Source: JAEDES01 sp964470055 (GTDB taxonomy: Bacteria; Bacillota_I; Bacilli_A; RF39; UBA660). From it: DNA of 64,000 nt. Location of the stretch: contig CAYXZZ010000001.1 in assembly GCA_964470055.1 (NCBI GenBank), positions 1-64,000 of the forward strand, read 5' to 3'. Within the stretch, counting starts at the first letter, position 1, and each line of letters begins with the position of its first letter. The notes under the pieces were generated by a model. That model was given only the letters and a program-made list of their open reading frames with translations. It had not been told where the DNA came from and made no database searches. Shown here one piece after another: positions 1 through 9,385 of the stretch. The position numbers were made by a program, and so were the translations under genes.

Positions 1-64
1 ACTAAAGCGCCGACAATAGTGAATGCGAAGATAGGAAGTTGCCAAGGATTTTTTTTGTTTAAAA
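1..64. other. window edge, no gene supported
   Basis: This edge sequence has short open stretches in more than one frame. A plus-strand frame closing at about 60-62 just before the hairpin could be the tail of an upstream gene, but nothing is recognisable and no call is made. Confidence 0.3.
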
Positions 65-91
65 TAAGAACTATCAAAAGATAGTTCTTTT
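65..91 (+). terminator. Rho-independent terminator
   Basis: AAGAACTAT and ATAGTTCTT form a perfect stem around a short CAAAAG-type loop and are followed by TTTT. It separates the tldD promoter from whatever lies upstream. Confidence 0.7.
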
Positions 92-92
92 C

Positions 93-101
93 TGTTATAA
101 T
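93..101 (+). promoter_or_regulatory. extended -10 promoter of tldD/tldE
   Basis: TGTTATAAT is a perfect extended -10 element placed 16 nt before the preferred start codon at 118, so the 5' leader must be only about ten bases. Confidence 0.7.
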
Positions 102-117
102 AAAAATGGTGATAAAA

Positions 118-1491
118 ATGTTAAAAAAAGAATATGAGAATCTTCTAAATATTGCAATAAATCATGGTGCCGATTTTGCAGAAATCTACTATGAGGAAAG
201 TTTTAATAAAACATATGAATATACCAATTCAAAACTAGATGCTATTAAAACAAAGAATACAAAGGGAATTGGTTTTAGAATAATGCAGAACGGTGACTAC
301 TACTACGCCTCTACAAATAATTTGTCACATTTAAATTTAGAAAAACTAATGAAAAAACTAATTAAAAATATCGTGGCTGCCAAAAAGAAATCAATAATAT
401 TAAATGACTTACAGGAAAAATACAATATAGTAAAAATAAGTCACAAAGATTTTTCAACAACAGAAAAAAAACAGCTTCTTTCAGCAATAGACAACAAAAT
501 TAGAAGTACATACAGTCAAATAACACAAGTTCAGCTAAAATTTATAGAAAATTACAAAAAATTCACAATTGCCAATTCAACAGGAAAATTTATATCAAGT
601 GATTCAATTCATACGAGATATGTCTGCCAAACATACGCTGAACAAGATGACATAAAAGAAAATGAATTTCTAGCAATTGGAAGAGGAAAAGGTTACGAGT
701 TTTTAGAAGAAATTAATATTGAAGAAGAGAGTTTAGAAGTAGCAAAAAGCAATGTAGAAAAATTAAATGCTAAAAATTTCAAAGGTGGGGAAGTTCCCGT
801 AATAATTGGTTCAGGATTTGGTGCGGTTATTTTTCATGAAGCCTGTGGCCATGGACTAGAGGCAACATCCGTGGCTCCAAATTTATCAATTTTTGCCAAT
901 CAATTAGGACAAAAAGTAGGTTCAGAGAAAGTCACTTTAATTGATGATGGAACAATACCTGGTGCATGGGGAAGTAATATCATCGATGATGAAGGGGACA
1001 TTCCACAAAAGAACATTCTAATCGAAAATGGCGTTTTAAAATCATATTTAGTTGATAAGTATAATAGTGAAAAGATGAATATGAAATCTACTGGCTGTGG
1101 AAGAAGAGAAAGTTATGAATATGCACCAACATCCCGCATGAGCAACACCTATTTAGCACCTGGAACAGATACAATAGAAGATATGATTAAATCAATAGAT
1201 TATGGAATTTATTGTAAAAAATTAAGTGGCGGTCAAGTTAATACTATAACTGGTGATTTCAATTTTGGAGTTGAATGTGCTTACCTAATTGAAAATGGAA
1301 AAATAACAGATAGAGTCAAGGGAATAACCCTAATAGGAAATGGTAGAAATATTCTAAATATGGTTGAAATGGTTAGTTCAGATTTAGAGATTAATGATGG
1401 TTATTGTGGAAGCAAGAGCGGTATGATTCCAGTTACATGTGGTCAGCCAACAATCAAAGTATCTAAAATACTAGTAGGAGGAAAGCAATGA
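118..1491 (+). CDS. tldD: TldD family metalloprotease
   Basis: This is a zinc-dependent peptidase of the TldD/PmbA (U62) family, cytoplasmic, which in characterised systems acts with TldE as a heterodimer that degrades unfolded or modified peptides and antitoxins. The family metal motif HExxxH is visible as HEACGH (H240, E241, H245), preceded by a glycine-rich GSGFGAV stretch. The length of 457 residues is normal. An in-frame ATG at 106 lies next to the -10 box and has no ribosome site; the ATG at 118 is preceded by GGTGAT and is preferred. The stop TGA overlaps the start of the next gene by 4 nt, so the pair is translationally coupled. No peptide-antibiotic or toxin genes lie beside it, so the substrate is unknown. 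Confidence 0.93.
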   Translation: MLKKEYENLLNIAINHGADFAEIYYEESFNKTYEYTNSKLDAIKTKNTKGIGFRIMQNGDYYYASTNNLSHLNLEKLMKKLIKNIVAAKKKSIILNDLQEKYNIVKISHKDFSTTEKKQLLSAIDNKIRSTYSQITQVQLKFIENYKKFTIANSTGKFISSDSIHTRYVCQTYAEQDDIKENEFLAIGRGKGYEFLEEINIEEESLEVAKSNVEKLNAKNFKGGEVPVIIGSGFGAVIFHEACGHGLEATSVAPNLSIFANQLGQKVGSEKVTLIDDGTIPGAWGSNIIDDEGDIPQKNILIENGVLKSYLVDKYNSEKMNMKSTGCGRRESYEYAPTSRMSNTYLAPGTDTIEDMIKSIDYGIYCKKLSGGQVNTITGDFNFGVECAYLIENGKITDRVKGITLIGNGRNILNMVEMVSSDLEINDGYCGSKSGMIPVTCGQPTIKVSKILVGGKQ

Positions 1492-2771
1492 TGACATATC
1501 AAGAATTTTTCGAAGCAGCAAGAAAAAAAGGATTTGAAAATATTCAAATAACAGAAGAATTAAAAAAGGAAAACTCTGTTTATTTAATCAACGAAAAAGT
1601 TGAAGATTATACAGATAGTGAAAAAATAAGTTTTACAATTAAAGCAGAAATAAAAGGTAAGACAGAACAAGTTTATACAGAGTATCTAGATGAATCAATC
1701 ATTGACTTATTACTAGAGAAAATTAATACTACAGAAAGTCAATATGAGGATGATTATTTAATAAACGTTGAAAATAATGAAATAAATGAGACAATAAATG
1801 TTGATATCACAAATGAATTAGATTTTTTAAAACAAACATCCAGTCTAACGAAACAATTTCCACAAACAAAAAGCCTAGAAACAGCATATGGAGATACTTA
1901 CATAAAAACAAGAATCATAAATACAAATGGAGTAGATATTGCGACATCATCTCACAACTATGAATTATACGTAGAATCTAGTGCCGAAAAAAATAAAGAG
2001 CTTTCTACTTACAGTGAACAATTATTAGTTAATGATAAACAAACTATCGATTTCACAAAAATTATAAATAAAGTTCTTGATTTAACAACCATCGGTGTTG
2101 AAAAAAGGAAATTAGAAACTAAAAAGTACGACATAATATTAAGCAATAAAGTTACCGCTCAAATAATAACCAGTTTAGGAACCATGCTTTCAGCCTTAGA
2201 TATTCATCAAAAAAAATCCTGCCTAGAAAATAAATTAAACAAAAAAGTATTTTCTGATAAGCTCACAATTCTAGAAGAACCTCAAAACAAAAATTATCCA
2301 GGATGCACAATCTTTGACAAAGAAGGAACAACAACAATAAACAAAGAAATCATTAAAAATGGTGAGATTAAAACATATTTGTATGACATAAAAGAAGCAA
2401 AAGTAGATAATATTTTATCAACTGGGAACAAATACAATGGTATTGGCACAAGAAATATGTACATCGTTCCAACCTCTAAAAAATTAACAGAACTATTTAA
2501 AGAGATGGATAATGGAATCTATATAACAAGTTACATGGGGTCATCAGGAACAGCCATCAATTGCGCCTCAGGAAACATATCAATGCAGGTATTTGGATAT
2601 ATCGTCGAAAAAGGACAAATAACTTGTGGTTTTCACCCGGCTGTAATGACAACATCAATATTTGAATTATTAGCAAACATAAAAGCAATCGGAGGTGATT
2701 TGAATTTTGTTTCTAAATCCACCGGTGCCCCATCCCTATATATTAAAAATATTTCTATAGCCGGTGAGTAG
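1488..2771 (+). CDS. tldE: TldE/PmbA family metalloprotease partner
   Basis: This is the second subunit of the TldD/TldE peptidase. It shares the family fold but lacks the HExxxH metal motif, as expected for the PmbA/TldE half, in which the TldD subunit carries the active site. The C-terminal half shows the family's conserved glycine-rich segments (YMGSSGTAINCASGNIS near the end). It has 427 residues, the usual size. It starts at an ATG inside the tldD stop (ATGA overlap) behind an AGGAGG ribosome site; a second ATG follows immediately and could also serve. No terminator is evident before the tsaE promoter. Confidence 0.88.
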   Translation: MMTYQEFFEAARKKGFENIQITEELKKENSVYLINEKVEDYTDSEKISFTIKAEIKGKTEQVYTEYLDESIIDLLLEKINTTESQYEDDYLINVENNEINETINVDITNELDFLKQTSSLTKQFPQTKSLETAYGDTYIKTRIINTNGVDIATSSHNYELYVESSAEKNKELSTYSEQLLVNDKQTIDFTKIINKVLDLTTIGVEKRKLETKKYDIILSNKVTAQIITSLGTMLSALDIHQKKSCLENKLNKKVFSDKLTILEEPQNKNYPGCTIFDKEGTTTINKEIIKNGEIKTYLYDIKEAKVDNILSTGNKYNGIGTRNMYIVPTSKKLTELFKEMDNGIYITSYMGSSGTAINCASGNISMQVFGYIVEKGQITCGFHPAVMTTSIFELLANIKAIGGDLNFVSKSTGAPSLYIKNISIAGE

Positions 2772-2802
2772 ACAATTTGACAAAAATAATAGTCAAGAAG
2801 AG

Positions 2803-2830
2803 TTGTATAACTCGCGATTTTTGATATAAT
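2803..2830 (+). promoter_or_regulatory. promoter of tsaE-tsaB-rimI
   Basis: TTGTAT (about 2803-2808) and TGATATAAT (2822-2830) form a promoter with a 16-nt spacer. The tsaE start codon lies only 18 nt past the -10. Confidence 0.6.
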
Positions 2831-2848
2831 AATTTGTAGGTGATAGAA

Positions 2849-3307
2849 ATGGAATACAAAATTACAACATACTCTGAAGAAGAGACAATTGAATTAGCAC
2901 AAAACATTGAATCAGAAAAATTTCCAAATATGGTTATTTGTTTACGAGGAGATTTAGGAAGCGGAAAAACAGTCTTCACAAAAGGCTTTGCTCAAGCAAT
3001 GGAAATTACAGAAGAAGTAACTTCTCCAACCTTTAATATAATTAAAGAATATCTTTCAGGTGAAATGCCACTATTTCATATGGACGTATACCGTTTAGAC
3101 GGAAAAGCAGAGGATTTAGGAATAGAAGAATATTTTACTAAAAAAGGTGTAACTATTATTGAGTGGGCAGATATGATTCCTGATTATCTTCCAGAAAAAA
3201 GACTAGATATTAAAATTAAAAACTCAGATGAAGATGAAAATAAACGTATCATCATAATTACACCTTATGGAAGAAAATATGAGGAAATTTGTGAGGCTGT
3301 ACTATGA
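2849..3307 (+). CDS. tsaE: tRNA t6A biosynthesis ATPase TsaE
   Basis: TsaE is the P-loop ATPase that regulates the TsaB-TsaD complex making N6-threonylcarbamoyladenosine at position 37 of ANN-decoding tRNAs. The Walker A motif GDLGSGKT is near residue 35, followed by the family SPTFNII and HMDVYRL segments and an IIEWAD motif. The length of 152 residues is typical. A GTG at 2840 is in frame but sits within the AGGTGAT ribosome site, so the ATG at 2849 is the start. It overlaps tsaB by 4 nt and is the first gene of a three-gene unit. Confidence 0.95.
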   Translation: MEYKITTYSEEETIELAQNIESEKFPNMVICLRGDLGSGKTVFTKGFAQAMEITEEVTSPTFNIIKEYLSGEMPLFHMDVYRLDGKAEDLGIEEYFTKKGVTIIEWADMIPDYLPEKRLDIKIKNSDEDENKRIIIITPYGRKYEEICEAVL

Positions 3308-3930
3308 GAATTTTATATATAGATACGTCATCAAGTTATCTTTACGCGGGAATATCAGAAGATGATAAACTACTATGTGAAGTGAAAAAAGAATTTGGAC
3401 ACAGTCTATCTGAAGAAGCCCTACCAGAAATAGTTGCATTATTCACAAAAAGTAACTTGACTGCTAACGATATCGATAAAATAATCGTCGTAAATGGACC
3501 TGGTTCATTCACTGGAATTAGAATTGGTATTACAATAGCCAAAGTTTATGCTTGGAGTCTAAATATTCCAATAACAACAATAACATCTTTAGAAGCAATG
3601 ATGCTATCTAGCAAGACAAATAAAATTAAAGTTCCAATGATAGATGCCAGAAGAAAATATGTTTTTAGCGCCATTTATGGTGAGAACAACAACGTCATAC
3701 TACACCCACAACACATAAAAATAGATGATTTAAACAAAGAGTTAGAAAAGTTAAACGACTACACAATTATCACAAAAGATGAACTTGAAGAATATGCAAC
3801 AAAAGAAGATTATGTACCAGATATTTTAAAAATAATTACATATTTTAAAGATAAAGAACCAATAAATCCCCATGGAGTAAATCCGGATTATTTAAAATTA
3901 ACAGAAGCAGAAGAGAGTAAATTGAATTAA
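3304..3930 (+). CDS. tsaB: tRNA t6A biosynthesis protein TsaB
   Basis: TsaB is the ASKHA-fold partner that dimerises with TsaD in t6A synthesis. The N-terminus MRILYIDTSSSYLYAGI and the segment VVNGPGSFTGIRIGI (about residues 62-76) are family hallmarks. At 208 residues it is slightly shorter than the usual 220-230, with a reduced C-terminal part. The gene overlaps tsaE by 4 nt and touches rimI through TAATG, which indicates coupled translation. Confidence 0.93.
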   Translation: MRILYIDTSSSYLYAGISEDDKLLCEVKKEFGHSLSEEALPEIVALFTKSNLTANDIDKIIVVNGPGSFTGIRIGITIAKVYAWSLNIPITTITSLEAMMLSSKTNKIKVPMIDARRKYVFSAIYGENNNVILHPQHIKIDDLNKELEKLNDYTIITKDELEEYATKEDYVPDILKIITYFKDKEPINPHGVNPDYLKLTEAEESKLN

Positions 3931-4328
3931 TGATTACCGAGTTAACAATAGAAAACATAACCGAAGTAAATGACTCTTTCATAAACACTCAAACTGTGTT
4001 ACATGAATTTCAGACTAATCCCTTTGCCAAATATCTTATTTATAAAGAAAATAACCGTGTCATTGGTTACATATACTACAGTGATATCTATGATAGAGCA
4101 GAAATAAATCAATTTGAAATAGAACTTTCCCACAGAAACTGTGGAAAAGGTAAAATTTTATTAGAGAAAATGCTTGAACTTGTGGAAAAAAACATTACAT
4201 TAGAAGTAAGAATTGATAATCAAGCCGCAATTCATCTTTATAAGTCACATGGATTTGTGGAAAAAGCACTTCGTAAAGGATATTACCAAGGGATTGATGG
4301 AATTTTAATGGAAAGAATAAATGAATAA
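3930..4328 (+). CDS. rimI: RimI-like GNAT N-acetyltransferase
   Basis: This GNAT acetyltransferase belongs to the RimI-type genes that commonly accompany tsaB and in E. coli acetylate the N-terminus of ribosomal protein S18. The acetyl-CoA binding motif A is present as a degenerate Q/RxxGxG/A (RNCGKGKILLEKML, about residues 70-84), and the C-terminal part has NQAAIHLYKSHGFVE, the classical motif-B region. It is 132 residues, somewhat short. The start codon overlaps the tsaB stop by one base. The target is inferred from gene order only. Confidence 0.8.
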   Translation: MITELTIENITEVNDSFINTQTVLHEFQTNPFAKYLIYKENNRVIGYIYYSDIYDRAEINQFEIELSHRNCGKGKILLEKMLELVEKNITLEVRIDNQAAIHLYKSHGFVEKALRKGYYQGIDGILMERINE

Positions 4329-4330
4329 AT

Positions 4331-4362
4331 AAGACTCTTCTACTGGAAAAAAAGAGTCTTTT
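4331..4362 (+). terminator. Rho-independent terminator after rimI
   Basis: AAGACTCTT and AAGAGTCTT pair around a 12-nt loop and run into Ts. It cuts the t6A genes into tsaE-tsaB-rimI and a separately promoted tsaD. Confidence 0.75.
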
Positions 4363-4398
4363 ATGTTAAAATAAGAAAGAAACGAGAAGGTGTAGTAA

Positions 4399-5406
4399 AT
4401 GAAAGATATGTATATATTAGGAATTGAAAGCAGTTGTGATGAAACTAGTGTATCAATTGTAAAAAATGGAACAGAAGAAATTGCCACAGTTATCTCATCT
4501 CAAATAGATGTTCACAAAGATTTTGGTGGTGTTGTTCCAGAAATTGCAAGCCGCCATCATGTAAAAAACGTAACCATGGTATTAGAAGAATGTTTAGAAC
4601 AAGCCAATATGACTATGAACGATATAGATGCAATTGCAATTACTTACGGACCAGGACTAATAGGTTCTCTTTTGATAGGCCTAGAGGCTGCTAAAACCTT
4701 AGCCTTTGTTCATAACAAGCCGTTAATTCCAGTTCATCATATAGCCGGACACATTTACGCTAATAGTTTAGTAAAAGAATTAAAATTTCCTCTTTTAGCA
4801 ATCGTAGTTAGCGGAGGACATACAGAAATAATTGAAATGCCAAGTCATTACAGATTCAACAAACTAGGTGGAACTTTAGATGATGCCATTGGTGAATGTT
4901 ACGATAAGGTAGCAAGAGTAGTAGGATTAGAATATCCAGGTGGACCAAAGATTGATAAACTTGCTACTATCGGCAATCCAAATGCCTATAAACTTCCAGT
5001 TCCTTTAAAAGATGAAAGTTACAATTTTTCATTTAGTGGACTAAAAAGTGCTGTAATTAACTTAGCCCATAATGAAGAACAAAGAGGTAATACTTTAAAT
5101 CATGAAGATTTAGCCGCATCCTTCCAAAAAGTTGCAATTGAATCAATCACTACTAAAGTAAGAAAAGCAATAGTTGATAAAAATATAAAAACGGTTATTG
5201 TGGCAGGAGGAGTTGCAGCTAATCAAGGCTTAAGACAAGAAATGACCAAAGTAGCAGAAGAATTAAATGTGGATTTATCAATACCACCAATGAAATATTG
5301 TACAGATAATGCCACAATGATCGCCGCTGCCGGTTATTATGCTTATTTAGATGGAAGAAGAGCAGACTTAACCTTAAATTCAAAATCACAAGATAAGTTA
5401 ATCTAA
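4399..5406 (+). CDS. tsaD: tRNA threonylcarbamoyladenosine transferase TsaD
   Basis: TsaD transfers the threonylcarbamoyl group from TC-AMP to A37 of tRNA. The metal-binding motif HxxxH is HIAGH (H114, H118), the N-terminus has the ASKHA GIESSCDETS motif, and TLDDAIGECYDKVAR and VAGGVAANQGLR mark the nucleotide-binding core. The length of 335 residues is standard. The start at 4399 follows a GAAGGTG ribosome site; a further ATG lies three codons in. It is separated from the other t6A genes by a terminator and a weak TAAAAT promoter, which allows independent expression. Confidence 0.96.
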   Translation: MKDMYILGIESSCDETSVSIVKNGTEEIATVISSQIDVHKDFGGVVPEIASRHHVKNVTMVLEECLEQANMTMNDIDAIAITYGPGLIGSLLIGLEAAKTLAFVHNKPLIPVHHIAGHIYANSLVKELKFPLLAIVVSGGHTEIIEMPSHYRFNKLGGTLDDAIGECYDKVARVVGLEYPGGPKIDKLATIGNPNAYKLPVPLKDESYNFSFSGLKSAVINLAHNEEQRGNTLNHEDLAASFQKVAIESITTKVRKAIVDKNIKTVIVAGGVAANQGLRQEMTKVAEELNVDLSIPPMKYCTDNATMIAAAGYYAYLDGRRADLTLNSKSQDKLI

Positions 5407-5425
5407 GAGCGCCTGCTCTTTTTTC
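5405..5425 (+). terminator. Rho-independent terminator after tsaD
   Basis: AAGAGC-gcct-GCTCTT followed by a T run. The stem begins on the last base pair of the tsaD stop codon. Confidence 0.8.
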
Positions 5426-5466
5426 TTTTAAAAACATAAAAAAAGATATTCTCTATGGAAAAAATA

Positions 5467-5475
5467 TGCTATAAT
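5467..5475 (+). promoter_or_regulatory. extended -10 promoter of the alcohol dehydrogenase
   Basis: TGCTATAAT, 24 nt before the ATG at 5500. No good -35 is visible, as expected for an extended -10 promoter. Confidence 0.6.
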
Positions 5476-5499
5476 TAAATAAAATAGGGAGGCTAGAAT

Positions 5500-6651
5500 A
5501 TGACAAACAGAATAGTTTTAAATGAAACATCTTATTTTGGACGCGGCTCAAGAGAAAAAGTAGTAGACGAAATAAAATCAAGAGGTTTCAAAAAAGTTTT
5601 ATTTGTTACTGATCGTGCACTAATTGATGCAAAAGTAGCAGAAATGGTAACAAAGGTGTTAGATGATGCTAAAATAACATACTTTGTTTATGATGGCATC
5701 AAACCAAATCCAACAGTAGAAAATGTACTTGATGGCTTAACAATGGCAAAGATTAATAATGTAGATGTTATTGTTGCTGTAGGTGGAGGAAGCGTAATTG
5801 ATACAGCAAAAGCAATTGGTATCATTATGACAAATCCAGAACATACAGATGTAGTTAGTTTAGATGGTGCTGTAGAAACAAAGAATAAATCACTACCACT
5901 AATCGCTTTACCAACAACATCAGGAACTGCCGCAGAAGTTACAATCAATTATGTAATTACTGATGAAAAAAGAACTAAAAAAATGGTATGCGTTGATCCG
6001 CACGATATTCCAGTAGTAGCAATTATTGATCCAGATTTAATGCAAAAAATGCCACAAGGTTTAGCAGCGTCAACTGGTATGGATGCTCTAACACATGCTA
6101 TGGAAGGATACATTACTAAAGCAGGATGGCTAATTCCTGATATGTTCCACATTAATGCAATGTCATTAATTTATAAAAATCTAGAAAAAGCAGCGAATGA
6201 AAAAGATGAGGAAGCAATAGAAAAAATGGGATATGCTCAATACATCGCTGGTATGGGCTTCTCAAATGTTGGACTAGGTATTGTTCATTCAATGGCTCAC
6301 TCTTTAGGTGCTTACTTCGATACACCACATGGTGTAGCCAATGCATTACTATTACCACATGTTTTAAAATTCAATGGAAAAGTATGTCCAGAATTATTCA
6401 GAAATATGGGAAATGCTTTTGGACTAGATATGACAAACACATCTGATGAAGAAGCAGTAGATAAAGTAGTCGAAGCAGTAAGAGAGCTTTCAATTAAATT
6501 AGGAATTCCACAAACATTAAGAGAAATTGGTGTTCCTGAGGAAATGCTTCCAACTCTTGCTAAACAAGCCATTAATGATGCCTGTACACCAGGAAATCCT
6601 AGAAGTGTTACAGTAGAAGATATTATCGATATTTATAAATTAGCATTTTAA
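5500..6651 (+). CDS. iron-containing alcohol dehydrogenase (FucO-like)
   Basis: This is a group III alcohol dehydrogenase that reduces aldehydes such as lactaldehyde or similar substrates with NAD(P)H. The GGGSVID dinucleotide motif lies near residue 95, and the four metal ligands fall at D195, H199, H263 and H277 (MDALTHAMEGY and a later HSMAHSLGAYFDTPHG segment), almost the same numbering as FucO. The length of 383 residues is standard. It is a monocistronic gene with its own promoter and a GGGAGG ribosome site. The exact substrate (lactaldehyde, 1,3-propanediol, butanol type) cannot be told from the sequence; a fermentative role in regenerating NAD+ is inferred. Confidence 0.92.
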   Translation: MTNRIVLNETSYFGRGSREKVVDEIKSRGFKKVLFVTDRALIDAKVAEMVTKVLDDAKITYFVYDGIKPNPTVENVLDGLTMAKINNVDVIVAVGGGSVIDTAKAIGIIMTNPEHTDVVSLDGAVETKNKSLPLIALPTTSGTAAEVTINYVITDEKRTKKMVCVDPHDIPVVAIIDPDLMQKMPQGLAASTGMDALTHAMEGYITKAGWLIPDMFHINAMSLIYKNLEKAANEKDEEAIEKMGYAQYIAGMGFSNVGLGIVHSMAHSLGAYFDTPHGVANALLLPHVLKFNGKVCPELFRNMGNAFGLDMTNTSDEEAVDKVVEAVRELSIKLGIPQTLREIGVPEEMLPTLAKQAINDACTPGNPRSVTVEDIIDIYKLAF

Positions 6652-6674
6652 AAAAGAAAAGAGGTCGATGTACC

Positions 6675-7862
6675 ATGTTGAAGTCAGCGATTGGCTATAG
6701 TACCAACCAAGATAGTTATACTTCTGGAAAAGAAACTGCTAGAAAAGCAATGAATGATTTAACTAATTCTAAATTAGGATTCCTGTATACTTCGGTTAAA
6801 AATGATATTAAAGAAGTAATTAAAGGAGTAAGAAAGGTAACAAATACTCCAATCATTGGTTGTACTAGTAGTGAGGCAATTATGGTACCCGATGGCATCA
6901 TAACTTCAGAAAATGGTTTTTCTGGAATGCTGATGTTAGATGATGATAATTTGAAAGTAGGAATTGCTTGCCATGAGGCAGGTCGTGATGCTCGTTCTAT
7001 TGGTAGAAAAGTTGCTATCGAAGCAGTTCAAAATGCTAAATCAACTAGAGCACCGGCTTACTTTTATATGGTCGCAAGCCCACGACAAGAAGAAGATTAT
7101 TTAATGGGAATTCAAGATGTAATTGGCCGTGTACCAATGTTTGGCGGTAGTGCAGCCGATGATACAGTTGAAGGAAAATGGAAAATTATTTGCAATGACA
7201 AAGTTTTTACAGATGGTGTAGCAGTTGCCTTTTTCTACACGGATAGTGAAATAGCAACTTCTTTCACCGGAAGTTATCGTGAAACGAATAACTTAGGTAT
7301 CATCACAGAGGTTAAAGATAATCGAACTTTAGTCTCAATAGATGGAGTCTCAGCATTAAAAAAATATGCCAGTTGGATTGGAACATCCACTCAAAATCTC
7401 CATGGAAAAAATCTTCTAACAGCATCAATTACTAAGCCATTAGGAGTAAAAGATCCATTAGGTAATCTAACAATAGTACGTCATCCAATGTTTGGTAACG
7501 ATATGGGAACTAAGACGGTAACCGATGATACTATTACGTTAGGAAATAAAGTAGTTGAAAAAACGGCTATAATTCAATTAGAAACTACAGTCTATGAATT
7601 AATTAACTCAACAGGAAATACACTAAAAGATCTCAATAAACAAATATATTCTGAGCCTGCAGCCTATCTACTTATTCATTGTGGTGGCAGAAAATTAGGT
7701 ATTGGAAATAGAATAGAAGAAGTTCATAAACAAATACTAAAAGAAACAAAAGGAGTACCATTTATAACTGTATTCACATTCGGAGAATATGGATATGATG
7801 AACACTCTGCCAATATTTGTGGTGGATTAATGTTATCCTTTACCGCTTTTGGTAAAAATTAA
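6675..7862 (+). CDS. FIST domain sensory protein
   Basis: The protein consists of a FIST_N domain (about residues 5-215) followed by FIST_C (about 220-390). FIST domains are predicted to bind small ligands such as amino acids and often sit beside signalling genes. The segments VPMFGGSAADD and PLGVKDPLGN and the C-terminal FTFGEYGYDEHSANICGG fit the family. There is no fused kinase, cyclase or transmembrane segment, so it acts as a free cytoplasmic protein. It is 23 nt after the alcohol dehydrogenase without a terminator between, so the two are probably cotranscribed. The ribosome site is AAGAGG about 11 nt before ATG. Confidence 0.85.
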   Translation: MLKSAIGYSTNQDSYTSGKETARKAMNDLTNSKLGFLYTSVKNDIKEVIKGVRKVTNTPIIGCTSSEAIMVPDGIITSENGFSGMLMLDDDNLKVGIACHEAGRDARSIGRKVAIEAVQNAKSTRAPAYFYMVASPRQEEDYLMGIQDVIGRVPMFGGSAADDTVEGKWKIICNDKVFTDGVAVAFFYTDSEIATSFTGSYRETNNLGIITEVKDNRTLVSIDGVSALKKYASWIGTSTQNLHGKNLLTASITKPLGVKDPLGNLTIVRHPMFGNDMGTKTVTDDTITLGNKVVEKTAIIQLETTVYELINSTGNTLKDLNKQIYSEPAAYLLIHCGGRKLGIGNRIEEVHKQILKETKGVPFITVFTFGEYGYDEHSANICGGLMLSFTAFGKN

Positions 7863-7869
7863 AAAATTC

Positions 7870-7892
7870 AAAGGAGCAAGTCTCCTTTTTTC
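7870..7892 (+). terminator. Rho-independent terminator after FIST gene
   Basis: AAAGGAG and CTCCTTT stem with a T tract. Confidence 0.8.
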
Positions 7893-7917
7893 TTTGTATA
7901 CAAAAATATCCAATAAA

Positions 7918-7926
7918 TGATATAAT
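7918..7926 (+). promoter_or_regulatory. extended -10 promoter
   Basis: TGATATAAT, 16 nt before the start codon of the LTA-synthase-like gene at 7943. Confidence 0.6.
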
Positions 7927-7942
7927 TACTAAAGGTGGTAAG

Positions 7943-9364
7943 ATGAAGAAAATAGGATATTATGTACTAAATATAATTGGTTTTTCTATATTCTTTGCTT
8001 CATTCTGGGCATTAGACACATATGGAAACTTTAGTGGAGATGAACTTTTCTTTCACTTATTAGTTCCATTAGGAGGAATCAGTCTTCAAAGTTTCTCCAA
8101 TCTCGCAACGCAAGTCTTTCTTCCAGGAATAATAATTGGAAGTCTAGCCTCATTTTTAATAATAAAATTCATTTCAAAAAAACGATTATTAACAAATGTA
8201 TTACTATTTATAATACTCTTATTACTAGGCTTAAATAATATTCATATGTTTTCCTACATAAGTGATCAAATAAATTCCTCTACATTTATAGAAGAAAACT
8301 ATGTAGAAACTAACAAAGTTGAAATAACTTTCCCAACTAAAAAACAAAATTTGATTTATATCTTCCTAGAATCAATGGAAAATACCTATTCAAATAAGAA
8401 AAATGGTGGCCAACAAAAAGAAAATCTCATTCCAAATCTAACAAAAATCGCTAAAGAAAATATTAGTTTTTCCAACACTGAAAAATTAGGTGGAGCCCTA
8501 ACCTTAAACGGAACTGCTTGGACATCAGCCGCCATGGTAGGGCAAACAAGTGGTCTTCCTCTAAAAATCAACACAAGCAGTAATGGAATAATCGATTTAT
8601 ACAACTTTTTTCCTACTACAACAACTTTAGGAGATATTCTTGAAGAAAATGGTTACCACAACTATCTATTATTAGGGTCTGATTCCAACTATGGTTGTCG
8701 TAAACATTATTTTTCTAAACACGGTAATTATACAATATATGATCTCAATACAGCCATCGAAGAAAATGCTATGAAAAAAGAAGACATCGTTTGGTGGGGA
8801 TTTGATGATGAGGATTTGTATTCCAAAGCAAAAAAGCAATTAACAGAAATATCCGCAAAAGACGAACCATTTAATTTTACAATGTTGACAGTTGATACGC
8901 ATTTTGAAGATGGCTATTTAGACGAAACTTGTGAAAATAAATATGATGATAAGTATTCAAATGTAATAAATTGTGCCGATACAAAAATTGCTGAATTCCT
9001 TTCATGGCTAGAAGAACAAGATTTTTATGACACTACAACAATAATTATAGTTGGAGATCATCTAAGCATGGATACAGATTATTTTGATAAATCCGAAAAT
9101 TATACCAGAACAACATACAACGTAATAATCAATTCACTTGTTACAACAGCAAATACAACAAATAGACAATTTACATCATTGGATCTTTTTCCAACGACAT
9201 TAGTCGCCTTAGGAGCAGAAATAGAAAATGATCGCTTAGCCCTAGGAACCAATCTTTTCTCAGACAAAGAAACTTTAGTTGAGGAAAATGGGTATGAATA
9301 CGTTTTCACTGAACTAAATAAACGCTCAACCTTTTACAATAATAACGTTTTAGCATACAAATAA
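7943..9364 (+). CDS. LTA-synthase-like membrane sulfatase/phosphoglycerol transferase
   Basis: This is a membrane enzyme of the alkaline phosphatase superfamily (sulfatase fold, MdoB/LtaS branch). The N-terminus has three predicted membrane spans (about residues 5-25, 50-75 and 85-105), fewer than the five of classical LtaS. The extracellular domain starts at IYIFLESMENTYS, which holds the metal-binding Glu, and ends with the metal site VGDHLSMDTDYF. The family nucleophile is a Thr; candidates are in LNGTAWTSAAM. It is 473 residues, shorter than the second family member at 48043. Donor and acceptor are not known; glycerophosphate transfer onto a lipid or glycan is inferred. Its stop is 21 nt from the next gene. 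Confidence 0.82.
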   Translation: MKKIGYYVLNIIGFSIFFASFWALDTYGNFSGDELFFHLLVPLGGISLQSFSNLATQVFLPGIIIGSLASFLIIKFISKKRLLTNVLLFIILLLLGLNNIHMFSYISDQINSSTFIEENYVETNKVEITFPTKKQNLIYIFLESMENTYSNKKNGGQQKENLIPNLTKIAKENISFSNTEKLGGALTLNGTAWTSAAMVGQTSGLPLKINTSSNGIIDLYNFFPTTTTLGDILEENGYHNYLLLGSDSNYGCRKHYFSKHGNYTIYDLNTAIEENAMKKEDIVWWGFDDEDLYSKAKKQLTEISAKDEPFNFTMLTVDTHFEDGYLDETCENKYDDKYSNVINCADTKIAEFLSWLEEQDFYDTTTIIIVGDHLSMDTDYFDKSENYTRTTYNVIINSLVTTANTTNRQFTSLDLFPTTLVALGAEIENDRLALGTNLFSDKETLVEENGYEYVFTELNKRSTFYNNNVLAYK

Positions 9365-9385
9365 AACTAACATAAAGGAGGACCT